Part shown: positions 12,004 through 23,900 of the stretch, piece by piece
How the letters are laid out: each line of letters starts with the position of its first letter
Numbering within the stretch: position 1 is the stretch's first letter
From: Citrus sinensis
Lineage: Eukaryota > Streptophyta > Magnoliopsida > Sapindales > Rutaceae
Length of the DNA stretch: 64,000 nt
Direction: 5' to 3'
Assembly (NCBI RefSeq): GCF_022201045.2
Contig: NC_068560.1
Location: 36,109,001 to 36,173,000 of the forward strand
The notes under the pieces: model-generated
The model's database searches: none
What the model saw: the letters and a program-made list of their open reading frames with translations, nothing else
What the model was told of the DNA's origin: nothing
Translations under genes and position numbers: made by a program

Positions 12004-15000
12004 AAGACCATTAAAGAAATAAGCCATGGAACACAACAGTCGTTGACTGGCACAAATAGAATAATTTATCATACTAAATTTAATGGGGTTGCACCACATC
12101 TCGCTTTCCTTCATATACTTATTACTCAAAGAAAAATATCTACTGTATATAACTCACCCACAATGAGCCAAAGCAAGCATTGTAGATTATAAGTTTGAGG
12201 AGATTTTCATCTGAGCTGGTGAGGACATTTTCTGAACTGACAGAAACAGTGAGATCTTGGTAACAAGAATCAGCTGCCGAACCATAGTTCTTTACAGTAA
12301 TTCTGTCATGCTTCTTTACAATCCTCTCAAGATGATACATAGTGGTGGTCCAGCCATTGTTATCAATGCCAATCCACTTCAATGTCAATCCACTGTTTTC
12401 AAGAGCACTCTGCGGGAGTTCATCGTGCAGCCTTAGAAAGGTTGCTGCTTGTTCAGCATTAGCCCAGCAGTAACAAGAGGATGATCCATCATCTAAACAT
12501 GCAAATGCATGGACAAAAAGGAGAGAAAAAATAGAAATAAATATCATGAAGCACCATCGCATGCACGAGATAAGCCACAGAGTTCATGTATGATGTATCT
12601 CAGTTGCATATGTAATGTGCTGCATTTTCTAATAATGCAGAAAGAATCCCAAAATTAAAATTGCAAGCTGATTGATGCAACTATGGAGACCTATTCCATC
12701 ATTCTGATAAATTTAAAAGTGCCACTAGGTATAGCAAAACAATGTCAATAGAAAACCATCGAAAGGTTAAGAGATGACATGATGCCATTGCTTTTGTCAA
12801 AATTATGTGGACTATCAACTCATGTATTCAATTAATACTCTCTAAAAAGGACAAATAACTCACCCAACACAAAACAAGCAAGAGGAATGTCAACAAGATG
12901 GGCCCTGGAATGAGGTTTTGAATGTAAACTGTCACACTTTCGGTTCTTCTGTTCCAGAATGAGAACATGGACAGAAACAACCTATCACAAGAACGCGTAA
13001 ACATGATTATCCTCATTACAAGAAATTACTTCATCCATAAGAATACAAAAGCAAAGACAGTAGCGTGTGATTAAGAGACAGATGTGAAATCAAACTTTTT
13101 TTTTTGGGGCTTTAAATACAACTTACCCTGCAGTATAAGCGCATTGGCTTGCAATCTGAGCATTGAACCAACTCTGAAATCAACCCAGAAGAAACAGTGT
13201 CTGGTGAGGCTTTGTTGCACATATCGGAATTAGACCATAAGTTGGAAATCTTGTCAATAAATGGATTATTGACAACTCTTATGGAGTTTACTACAATAAA
13301 TGATATAGATAACAGTGTGAAGCTGTCAGGTACCCTGGAAAACCATGAAATGGCAATTATGTTAGTATTCATTAAGATGATTCAACAAAACCACAAGGAA
13401 GCAATTTAGCAGGAGGTTGTAAAACATTGAAATTGTGAAGTGTAAGCCACAGGCACATGAATAATGAACAATTAACATGAAAGTGTAACATTTGCCAATA
13501 TATATAATGTCCACATCTCACACTTGAAAGGAAGGGAAAGAAGAGAGAATTTGTTATGGTCAGCAAGAGTTTTGCAAAGCAAGCCTGTATAACAAAATCT
13601 AATGCAAGACGAAGAAGAATTATGATCTATTTCCCCATGGGTAATGGTTCAATCAATCTAAGGATGTGTTGACAAACTCCAATACAAGATTGTTGCAGTT
13701 ATAATCTGACATCTTCTGAAAATCTTGATTGGTGACAGACTACAATCTCCGGGTACATAAAATGCCAAAATCCTTCTTACGGTATTCTAAAAGCCAAAGC
13801 TACTTTATCATCATATGATCATAAATCAACTTAACATATGACCCACTGCTAATCAGCATCGGTTTTCCACAGTAACCTTAAATTTTATAACTCTAATTGC
13901 AGCACCCAAAGACCATGGTTCAGAGGATTTAGATTTTCTATCATTAATCATGCCAAGAAGTAATCTTCTCATTTTCTGTTTCAACAGGGTGTATCAGAGA
14001 GAGGAAACTAGAGTTCTTCGAACAATTTACTGCTCTCTCAACTTTGGGGTTTGAATACAGTAACAATTGAAGATTGCGAAGGGAAATACCCAAAAACAAA
14101 AAGCCTACGACCTGTCTCAGAATTTCCATACATCACACTAACAGTTAAAATACTATCAGAAAGATAAATCACAATGCACTTGAAGAAAGTTTAACTAAAG
14201 TATTGAAGCATAGACTGCAAAATGTATGTCTTTTTAGAAGCAGCTAACCTAACCTTGCTGGTAGAATCCGGTGAAATGTTGCATTTACACCAGGTCCAAA
14301 TCCAATTAGATACACATGTTCGCTTAGGGAACCAAAAATCCTTACCTAACCAATCAAAGTATAAGATGACTAGATAAGACATGCAATCTTCATACAATAA
14401 AATAGAAAAAATAAGAAATAAACATCATAATAGACAATTACAGGTTTATGGTCCACCAAAACATGAATGCAAAAGGTCTTTCCAAGTTCTTGAAAGAATC
14501 CGAACTGAAGAACATCACTAAGACTTTCACCGCTTAGATGCTCACTGACGGAACTGTCATCAAAACCATGTACTGCAACCACATCTCCATGCAGAGAGAT
14601 TAAATTTCCCTCCGGAACCAGGAAACTAGAATCAAGAGGTCCATATGAGAGCCCAGGTACATTCAATGTGGTCCGTGTGCAAGAAGAAATATTGGAAGTC
14701 TGATCTGGTCCCACAGATGGCTTAATAAAGTCTTCCTCCAAATCCTTGAGTTTTACCTTCAAGATGTCTTTTGCATTGGCAGATAGAAAAAGATGGACAT
14801 CTGAAGATTTTCCTAAATAACTGTCCGAAAGTCCATGAAGAAGCAGTTCAACTTGATCTACTGCCAGAGCTTCATGGCTGCTGAAGGAAGAATCACCATT
14901 TGAAGGTGATCTATTATAAGTGACAACTTCATCAGTAGAGAAGGTAAGACTCCACATCCGTGTTTTAGAACTGACTGGGATTTTGGCAGGGATTTTAGCA

Positions 15001-18000
15001 TTGCCGACATTCTCTGAGTCCTTTGTAGTACAAAAACAATTTTCTATATGGTGCTTAAAGATGTAATAACCACCAATCTGCAACAACTGGAATTCAGATT
15101 CAAATAAGCACATGTTATCTTGACTAAAAATCGAGGAAAATAGGGAAATATTTTATTATGCCCAAAAGATGTAAGCAAACTAGTTGAAAATAAAATATTT
15201 AAATAAAACAAATAGACCAGAAAAGAAAAACAAAAAGGCAACCAGATACCTGATACTTCAAAAAACTTTCAGAATTGAATTCCAGCAAGATCTTCTCAGC
15301 AGTTAAACATTGGAAGGTAACATTACTATTTAAATTGGCCTTTATCCGACACAAGATTGCGGGAAGAACCAAGCTCTGATTATTAGCACTTCTAACAGCA
15401 GCCTTGCACGGAATTTCATGAGACATTTCAAAGTGTGTATGTTTCCGTTCCTTGCTAGATTCCCATTGAAAACAAGTGCTCAATTCACATTCAACAAAAG
15501 CCAAGTCATCCATCAAACCTGAACTAACTGCTCTGCCTGATTTATAATTACTTTTACATCTCTTTTCAGGAACATATCCTCGGTAATTTTCACCAGTGCA
15601 ATGTTTCACGAGCTCATTCGGCAAACCCCCTAAAACCTTAGTTGGATGCTCAGTTCCATCCTTCCCATAAAGAACTAGATTACATGGCAACACTATGGCC
15701 TCAACAAACATACTAGACCTGTTTAGTACCAAAGGATCACCTTCAAACTGGTAAAAGACAGATGTAAAAGGTTAACAATCTGTAAAATATAAGAAAGCAT
15801 TGCTGATTGAGAGAACACAGTTACTACTGAGCTATTCTCCTCCGTTATGGCTTCTCAAGCAAAAACAGTTACAGAATTAAAAAATAAAACAAAAAGAAGA
15901 AACTTTTACAAATTATCACATCGTTTAAAAGATGAGACATACCTTCTGTAGCAAAGGAAATTTGTGTGTCACCTGAATCAGATGGAACATTCCACTTTCA
16001 AGTTCCTTGAAATCGTTTGTCCAGCCCGCACAAGGATAAAAGGGAAGATAGTTGTTGGGTGAATTGCACATGTGAAAGTAGACAAAAGTTGATAAGTTTC
16101 GTTTTCTTGATAGCGGAGCACAATTAAAAATTGCCTTGCATGAGAATGAAACATTTTTTGGCAACCACAATCGATCTGCAACTTCAGGTAAGCCTTCCAT
16201 CATGAGAGTATAGTCAATTATCTGAAAATCCAGCACAAGCAAGTTTTACCCTATAGACTTGAGAGGAAAAAAGTAGCACAAGTGAAAGAAGTTTAGAACA
16301 AGATGGAGGAGAATAGGAAGTTGAATCATCAATGAATCTGACCTCAAATATACTGCTGTTCTCCCAAGTTAATGAAAGGTCTGGAATAATAACATCAATG
16401 GTTCCAGTCATGTCTACCAATTGCAACCTTCCAGAAGATGGAGAAATCTGAAACATAAATAGTCACAATTAGATACACAGAAGTTTTTGCGCCTCTCAAA
16501 TTGGAAGTATCTGATTAAATCTTCATATTCAAAGAACAAATACGCTGAAAGTGCAAAGGATGGCATCTAATGGTAATAACTAAAGTAGCAAACCAAACAT
16601 CCTAAGATGATAATCTATAATTCAGAACAAGAAATCAAATAACTTCAACAAGAAAATCAATGATTCATTCTCTTTCCCAGTCAATAACCAAACATAGCAT
16701 CAGTATATATCTTTTATACACACCCCTATTACCCTAAACACAAGTTTGGCCATATTGCAATAGACTATCGCAACAAGAAGCCCATGACGTTACTGAAATG
16801 AAGTCAAACTACTAACCTTTAAACTTCCAAGCAAAACAATACCAATGTCTTCACTAGGAACAATCTGCCTCTTTGACCGACCGTAGTATTCACCTTCAGA
16901 AGATAAAAGGATGTATCTGTTGTTCTTAAACGATAGATGACATTCATTGTCAAATTCTAACAGCATTTTTATCCCTGTAGCCTCACAGTGGTAGATGAAA
17001 CTAGAGATTGGCGCCACCTGAAGATAACCAGAAAAATATTAAATCTTAATCTCCCTTTAACTGTCAATTAAATGTGACAAACATGAACATATCAATTAAA
17101 ATCCGCCCATTCTAGAAAGACTAGCTAATTCTAATGTATTAAAAAAAAAATCACCCTTCAAAAAAAAAAAAGAGAGAGAACTCACAGACACGGACTTACC
17201 AATCTAAGGTTACCACAATATGGTTCGCTACCACAGCCACATGATTCATGCTTACACAATTCTGTAAACATCCCATGCTGCCAAAAGACACTCATTAAGA
17301 AGATGACAATGTAATTGCCATAACAGAGATATATTCATATATCTAACTGTGAATTACCAATTTACCCGAGCTCGAATTACGGAAGACGGTAAATGTGAGC
17401 TACAATACATCTGAGCGAGTCCTTTTTTCTGATAACTCCTTGCAACAATACACATCATCTCATCAAAAATTTATATGAAAATGACTGTGCAAGAGAAGTT
17501 TTAGGTTTCACACAAGAACAAGAAACTCCATTAGAAGCAAAATATAATACCAAGAAAACGAATACTTACATGTTTTGATCCCAAAATCTCCTTATCCAAT
17601 AAGATACCAGAAAACTTTTTCTGGAAACATGTGACAACAAGAAGTGCCCTAAAATCCAAATCAATCTAGAATATCAAAGATCAAAAGGAGGTTCTATAAA
17701 TTCCTAAAAGCATTAACAAAATTCATACCAGAGTCTAGCAGAAAATGACAAAGACTCAATGAACTTCCCCAATAGATTTTGGGCGCCAGCATTCATATAG
17801 CAACTGCAATAAACAATTGAATTTATTTTCATAGGTGTTGGGGCATTTTCTGGTTAGGAAATTGAATGAATTCTTGGTTTTTTGAATAGCATCCTAGGAA
17901 GAGCCTAAAGTGAGACCAACAGGACAATTGAGTTAAATAACTGATAAACACAACCAATGGTTTACGAGCCAATTCTAGAGATACCATGTTTTAATCACTT

Positions 18001-19305
18001 GACAAAAGTTCTAAGAGATATAAACAATGACAAAATAAACAGTACAAACCCTGATTCCAATGGAGAAAATGACTCTACAATAATGCTAGTCTTGCAGCAA
18101 GCCCCAAGTATTAAAATTTTTGTCCAAGAAAATCTTGGATTCACAAAATGAACATTTCTCACAGAAATCTGAAAAAAAAAAAAAAGTTATAAACTAAAAC
18201 GGAAGCGTCATGCAATGAAGAGACAGAGAAACAAAGTTATTTCACGTACAACAGCACCCGATCTAAGACTATGTGGTACAGTGCGTAATTTATCAGTTAG
18301 CAGAAGCCACACTTCGTTGTCGAGCTCAACAAGCAAGCCTTGCATGTATACGCCTTTCACAACACCAGTATACACTCCAGACTCACCCTTCCCCTTAATA
18401 ACAGTCTTTGAAGGGGGTGACCACTTTTTCAACAACCGAGGCACATGTAAAACAGAATTCTCTGTCGTCACAAACATCAATTGAGACTCCTCCTTCCCGA
18501 TGAAAACCAACTTTTTCTTGAGCCCCGAGATAGTAATAACTTTTCCAACAAGCTTCGTCGCCACCGGATGCCAACATGAAGCAGCACCGAAAAAATATAC
18601 AAACTTCGGTTTGGTAAATGAATGACATTCGTGTGTTATTTCACACTCTTTAGCGGTACAAAATTTACAGTCACAAGCCAAAACTCGCATTAGAAACCCT
18701 CGAATGTTAGCTGAATCGTTCGAAGAACATGGACGTGAACACGGAACAATTGAAACAGGACTAACTGATTCTATTGCGCCATGAAAGCGATAACGAGACT
18801 TTGAATGATCGATTTCACTAGCAGCGACGGAACTTTGAAATAACGGAAACGAATCGAAAGAATCAGTACTTGAACACCCGTGAAGTACAGAGGTCGACTC
18901 TGGAAAATTCCATTTGATAATCTCCAAGAATCCGTTAGTGCTTTTCAAGGGAATGAAGTTCCAAGCCGAGACGTGGATTCTCTTTCCGATTGCGCGAACA
19001 TTAAAATCGAGAATATCGCAGCAAATTTCAGAGGAACTATCGGTGAATTCGAGGCAATCATCGTGCGAGGAGTGTAGGGTTAGGGTTCCAATGAGAACGA
19101 CAGGATGGTTAAGTGGAGTCAGAATTTTAGGGTTAGTAGAGTCAGAAATTGAATCGGCGGGACCAAGAGGTGTTCGGTAGTTTGATGAGGAAGTTCGAGA
19201 GATCGGACGGTCGAGATAAGGGTGGAGGAAGGATGTTCCGGATAGCGGCCGGGCACCGTGGATTAGCTCAGCGATTGTGAGAACCTTTACATTTTTCTCC
19301 AGCAT
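11722..19305 (-). CDS. CTC1: CST complex subunit CTC1 (telomere maintenance)
   Basis: Sixteen exons were assembled, all with GT-AG borders and matching phases: 19305-18250, 18168-18050, 17803-17729, 17648-17570, 17428-17366, 17277-17200, 17017-16817, 16447-16343, 16221-15943, 15747-15250, 15077-14442, 14345-14254, 13334-13127, 12981-12864, 12492-12158, 11895-11722. They total 4116 nt and 1371 residues, close to the length of plant CTC1. The N terminus ([20 protein letters not shown]) and blocks such as [29 protein letters not shown] and [19 protein letters not shown] resemble plant CTC1 as I recall it. CTC1 is the large OB-fold subunit of CST (CTC1-STN1-TEN1), which binds single-stranded DNA in the nucleus and supports telomere C-strand fill-in. 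STN1 and TEN1 are not in this window. The gene appears intact. The family call is from memory of the protein and not from a search. Confidence 0.88.
11974..12005. repeat. C20-A12 homopolymer pair in the last CTC1 intron
   Basis: Twenty C are followed directly by twelve A on the plus strand; the CTC1 transcript therefore carries T12 then G20 about 80 nt before the last acceptor. Exact length may be unreliable because homopolymers are error-prone in sequencing. Confidence 0.85.
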
Positions 19306-20181
19306 ACTCTTATGAGTTTTATGTTCCTCGGAGAAGCATATGTTAGCGATTGTATCGGGGAACGATAAAAGAATTTGTAAAGTTTTGTGTTTGCAGGGTT
19401 TAAAGAAGAGAAGGGAGGGCGGGAAATAGCGCGGGACTGGGTGGGAGGCGGGAGAATATTGTCCCTTGCGTTATACTCGTCGACTAGTGTTACATATCTC
19501 TTAATCTTTTTAACTAATCAATAAATAACACAAGATTTAAAAAAAAAAAAAATAACACACCATTTAATATTATTTAATATCATTTAATATAAATTTTAAA
19601 ATAAAAAAAGTTACGACTTTCTGTCATTACTCTGTACTCCTCGGCGTCAAAGCACCTGTGCCACAGAGTTAAAGTCTTTTACATATTTCCTGATATTCTT
19701 AGAAAATTAAAAAGAAAACCGAACCGAAAGAGTGAATCAAGAATTGGAATGATACAAACTTAATCACTCCTTTTTCACGTACAAGAGACATTAAAAAGTT
19801 TTTTTCATCACAATCATGAAAAAATTATGAATGTCAGTCACCTTACACGTGTTCAAGAATTATTTTAAGAAAAAAGCTACTTCCGATCTGTGCTCCGACT
19901 CAAATCATGAATTAAAACTCACCGTTTTAATTAAAATAAAAACACACCGTTTTAATTCAACTCACAGTTACAATTGCAAATCTGTAATCTCAAACCCCTC
20001 GAGTTCTCTAGCCACAATTGCGACAGGTCTCCAGCCACTACCAACCACTACTTACAACCACTATCGCTCACAACTTATAACCATCATACGAGCTACAGAC
20101 CACGAACCAACTCAAAATTTAAGTAAATGTTGAGAAACCAATACGTTACCTTATGCTAAAACTCATATACAAATTAAAACT

Positions 20182-20330
20182 AACTTTGAAGAACCAGTTG
20201 GGGTTTTACAATTTAAGGGTTCTGCACTCAACTTTCAGGAACCAGCCAAGGTTTTGCAATTTAGGGGTTCTATACTCAACTTTGAGGAACCAGCCAGAGT
20301 TTTGCAATTTAAGAATTCTGTACTTAGAGT
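20182..20330 (+). repeat. 48-bp minisatellite, about 3 copies
   Basis: Units start at 20182, 20230 and 20278, each beginning AACTTT and containing GGAACCAG/GAACCAG and TTTACAATTT/TTTGCAATTT. The period is a multiple of three, so one plus-strand frame stays open and reads as a 16-residue repeat (xxxNQxxFxNLxxLxx). There is no sign that it is translated. Confidence 0.8.
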
Positions 20331-20409
20331 TTTGTAACTAGAGTGCTGTTGTTGAAAGGAAATCGAAGGACAAAGCATATGCTCGCACTCATTTTCTTAA
20401 AACAGATTA

Positions 20410-20550
20410 AAGGAGAACGGCGTCGTGTGCTTTGAAACGAATTAAAGACGATGCTGTGTCGAGCTTTGAAACAGATTGAACGAGAACGACGTCGTGTGCT
20501 TTGAGAAGAATTGAAGGAGAACGACGTCATTTGGATTGAAATAGATTGCT
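20410..20550. repeat. Four degenerate ~35-bp repeats with ACGTC cores
   Basis: Units begin near 20413, 20445, 20482 and 20517 with GAGAACGACGTC-like sequence followed by a TTTGAAA-type block. Similar GACGTC sequence recurs at about 20600 (AATGACGTCGTTTTG). Confidence 0.65.
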
Positions 20551-20919
20551 CAACATAACACTTGCACTGAAATTAAAAAATTTCAAGATCAAAACGAAAT
20601 GACGTCGTTTTGTGACTTTCGAGGCTTGACTCGGAGTTTGACTTGGAGGAAATAGCAGCGCTGTTATTTTAATCCTAATTTCTCATTCGAAAAACCGTAA
20701 AAATGTCCTTAAATTATTAATTAGCCAACAAAACATTCCTCACAAACAGTCATACGGTGTCTAATTACAAATTTACAATATTGAAGGAAAAAAATTAACA
20801 AAAATTAAATAAAAAAATTAAAGTGCTTTCTTCCCAGATCTGTACAAACAGCTGGCACGTGTCCGATATTCATTAATTTAACAGACAAGAGACCACCACA
20901 TCTTAAGAAACTCTCTTCA

Positions 20920-23900
20920 TCAATCTGTTCTACTAGCAAAGGTCCTGCCGAGTCCTGCTTCAGAGCCAGGGGCAGTCATTAGGTTTCCACTATCAGACAT
21001 GTAGAAGTAGTTGTAATTAATCCTTGTAACCAAATCAGCCAGATGAGGAAAGTGCCCCACATTTAGCTTGAAGGAAAGGACCTGCATAAAATTGAAGGAT
21101 GAAGCTTATGATTCCAAGGACAAATGTGAGTGAGATGCTGCAAACTAGATGGTCAAATCATGAACAGAAGAAGACAACAGGATGGGCAGAAGGCTACTCT
21201 GAGGAGGAAAACAATGCAATCATCAAATTGTTTCTCAATTCTATCTACTTCCATTTCACATCTGGCCTTGATTGCAGAAACTGCTCCACTGCTACTTAAA
21301 GTCTGCTGAATGGAATAGAACTCCAAAGCTAATCCAAGGATGCTGTTGATACGGCTGGCAATCAAAGCCCACTGTACGCAAAAGAGACCATTGAACATTC
21401 TTTACTCTGATATATTTCACAATATTCTCCAGCTAAAGAGAAGACATTCAGCATTGATTGCCAAGACCCTAGTAAATAGAGATGAGTACCCACCAGTTTG
21501 TCTGGTGCCACAAAGCATTGCCGCTGGATTGATAATAAGTAAGCCTCGTGTACTTCTATAACTTCATCCAGAGATCCAGCAGCCGCCATACCTTCACAGA
21601 GTTCACGCCATGCACTGTGATATACCTACTTATGAAATCTATATGTCAGATAACTAAAATGCTTTATATACTTCCCTTAGAGGAGACCTCTACAAGTAGC
21701 TCAACAAAACAACCAAACACCATATAGGGGATCAGAGTAGCAAATGCACATGCCCAAGTATACACCTCAACCAAATTACATTCAAGAGAGAATATTGAGA
21801 AAACTCATACTCTGTCCATTACGTATTGGTGAAAGGCATCCACAAAATGAAGTAGTTTCTGTTCCACTAACCAATGGCGCTTGTGACTGTGACTGTTTGT
21901 TGCAAGGCTTCTACCCTGGAAGTGACAATACTAAAGAATTAGATCAGTGGTGAAACAATGGCCCCATAGGTGAGTCAGGTGACTTCAAGAGTCTTAATGG
22001 GATTTCCTCTTTCAAAGTGTGGAGGAGGGTGAATAAGGTTGGAGTTAACAGAACAGAATAACCTTCCACATCCACCTCCGAGCTTTATCAAGTGCAAATT
22101 TGGCACGCTTGACTTTCAACAAGAAGCCCATCACCTACATCAAACTCACAACAATTAACAGAAAACTAAATTAGAACCAACAGTTTTGAAATATAGGCAA
22201 AGAGTGAAAAATTTACCTGGTTATACTTTTTAATTGCTTCCATATTAGCAATAAGTTCAAGTGGCCAAGAGACCTGTCTCAAACAATAAATATATATATT
22301 AGAATAATTTCTTTCAGGGACAAGGATTAAAAAACAAAATAAACTGTTCATGACTGCAGGATATACCTTGTATGTGAATTTCAGTAAATCCAGACCATCT
22401 ATTCCAAAGCTATGTGGATGACTTTTACGAGGAGTTGATGCAAGGTTAGCCATACTAGGTTGCTCATCACTGTTAGAACCATGACTTTCGGTGATCAAGA
22501 CCTCCAATGAATCTGGGGCGCTTAGTAATTTGCCATCAGCAGAATTTCTAATGGATTCCTGGATGCATAAGAAACATAAAAAACTTGAGAAGACGTTAAC
22601 AGGTCCAGAATTCCATGCAATACAAAGCACGAGTAAGTGTCGCATTAAAGTGTAGTCAGAACCCAAGATCCAGTGGAATTCAATAACAAAACTTTCACAT
22701 CATTTATCATTATAACTTGAACCACATATACTAAAGATTGAGTGGTGAAGTTGGATATTTTTATCCCATATAAATCTAAACAAATGGCAGAGCATATTGT
22801 TGAAAAGGTGATTGCACCTGTAATAGAGTGTTCAACTCAAAATCATCATCCCAGTTTTCCCCTTTGTCCAGCTTATTGAAAATCACAGTCAGAAAGTGCT
22901 GCAGCAGATCACCTGAAGGTAGCAAAGTACCAGAACATGTCAGTTATCATCTTTGATAAAATAACAATATAACCAGGAAAGTAGAAGCTACCAATCTAGG
23001 TAGTACCTGATCCTAATAAGTATATGGCACGCAACACTGCAAGTTCATCCATCAATCTCCAGTCATTCATTAAATTTGACAGTATAAGCTTGCCAATATG
23101 ATCCACCTATGACATGTAAAAGTAAGTTTTTCAATAGAATCAACAGCATGCTCAAACGAAAAATATACTAAATCTCCACAAATGAATATGAGCAGTACCT
23201 GCTTCTTAATGTAGACAGTGAGGCATTCCTGCATAATAACCACAGGAAGTGGAGTAGTTCTAGGTTCAACACTTTGAATCCAGCTTAGTACTCTAGATGG
23301 AAGGGTGCTATTCTTCTGGAAAGGTAAGAGCTCGGAGATATGAAGTTCATCCTGTTACAAATTATGAATAATGCTTAATATTAACCTCAACAAATGTGAC
23401 AGAATCGCTTACTGGAATATCAATCGAGGTTTACCCGAAAAGATGGAAGAATAGTGGGAAAGGGGAACAGGACTTCTAACAACTTTGTATCACACTGGGA
23501 ACGAAGATGTTCAGATTCACCAAACAGGAAACCAAAAGCATAATTTGTTCCTTTAACTTCAGAAATGTTCCCACTCTCTGCACCCAAAACAGCCTTCCGC
23601 AGCACCTCATCATTTAACGGGGGAAGATAATAGTTTCTAGACAAGTTCAGTGCGTTCCAGATATTACTACTCTTATTAATATTAAGTGACACATCACATA
23701 CAGAAATAACTGGATTTTCTGGACAAAATGTTTTTTGGGTGGACAAATTGTTCTCAATATCTTTACCCATATTCTCTTCTTTCATGTTTGGAACATTGCT
23801 TGCAATCTTATTAGCAGATTTTTGATCAATCACTCCTTTCTGTAGCAATGTATCGAGCAAGAACTTAAACCACATCTTTTCTGAGTGTATTAAGACTGCC

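Larger units (their letters stand above)
19306..20919. other. CTC1 promoter side and 3' flank of GCP5
   Basis: This space lies between the CTC1 start and the GCP5 stop, both on the minus strand. It contains a 48-bp minisatellite (20182-20330), a degenerate ~35-bp repeat with ACGTC motifs (20410-20550), and otherwise AT-rich DNA. No gene is supported. Confidence 0.45.
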
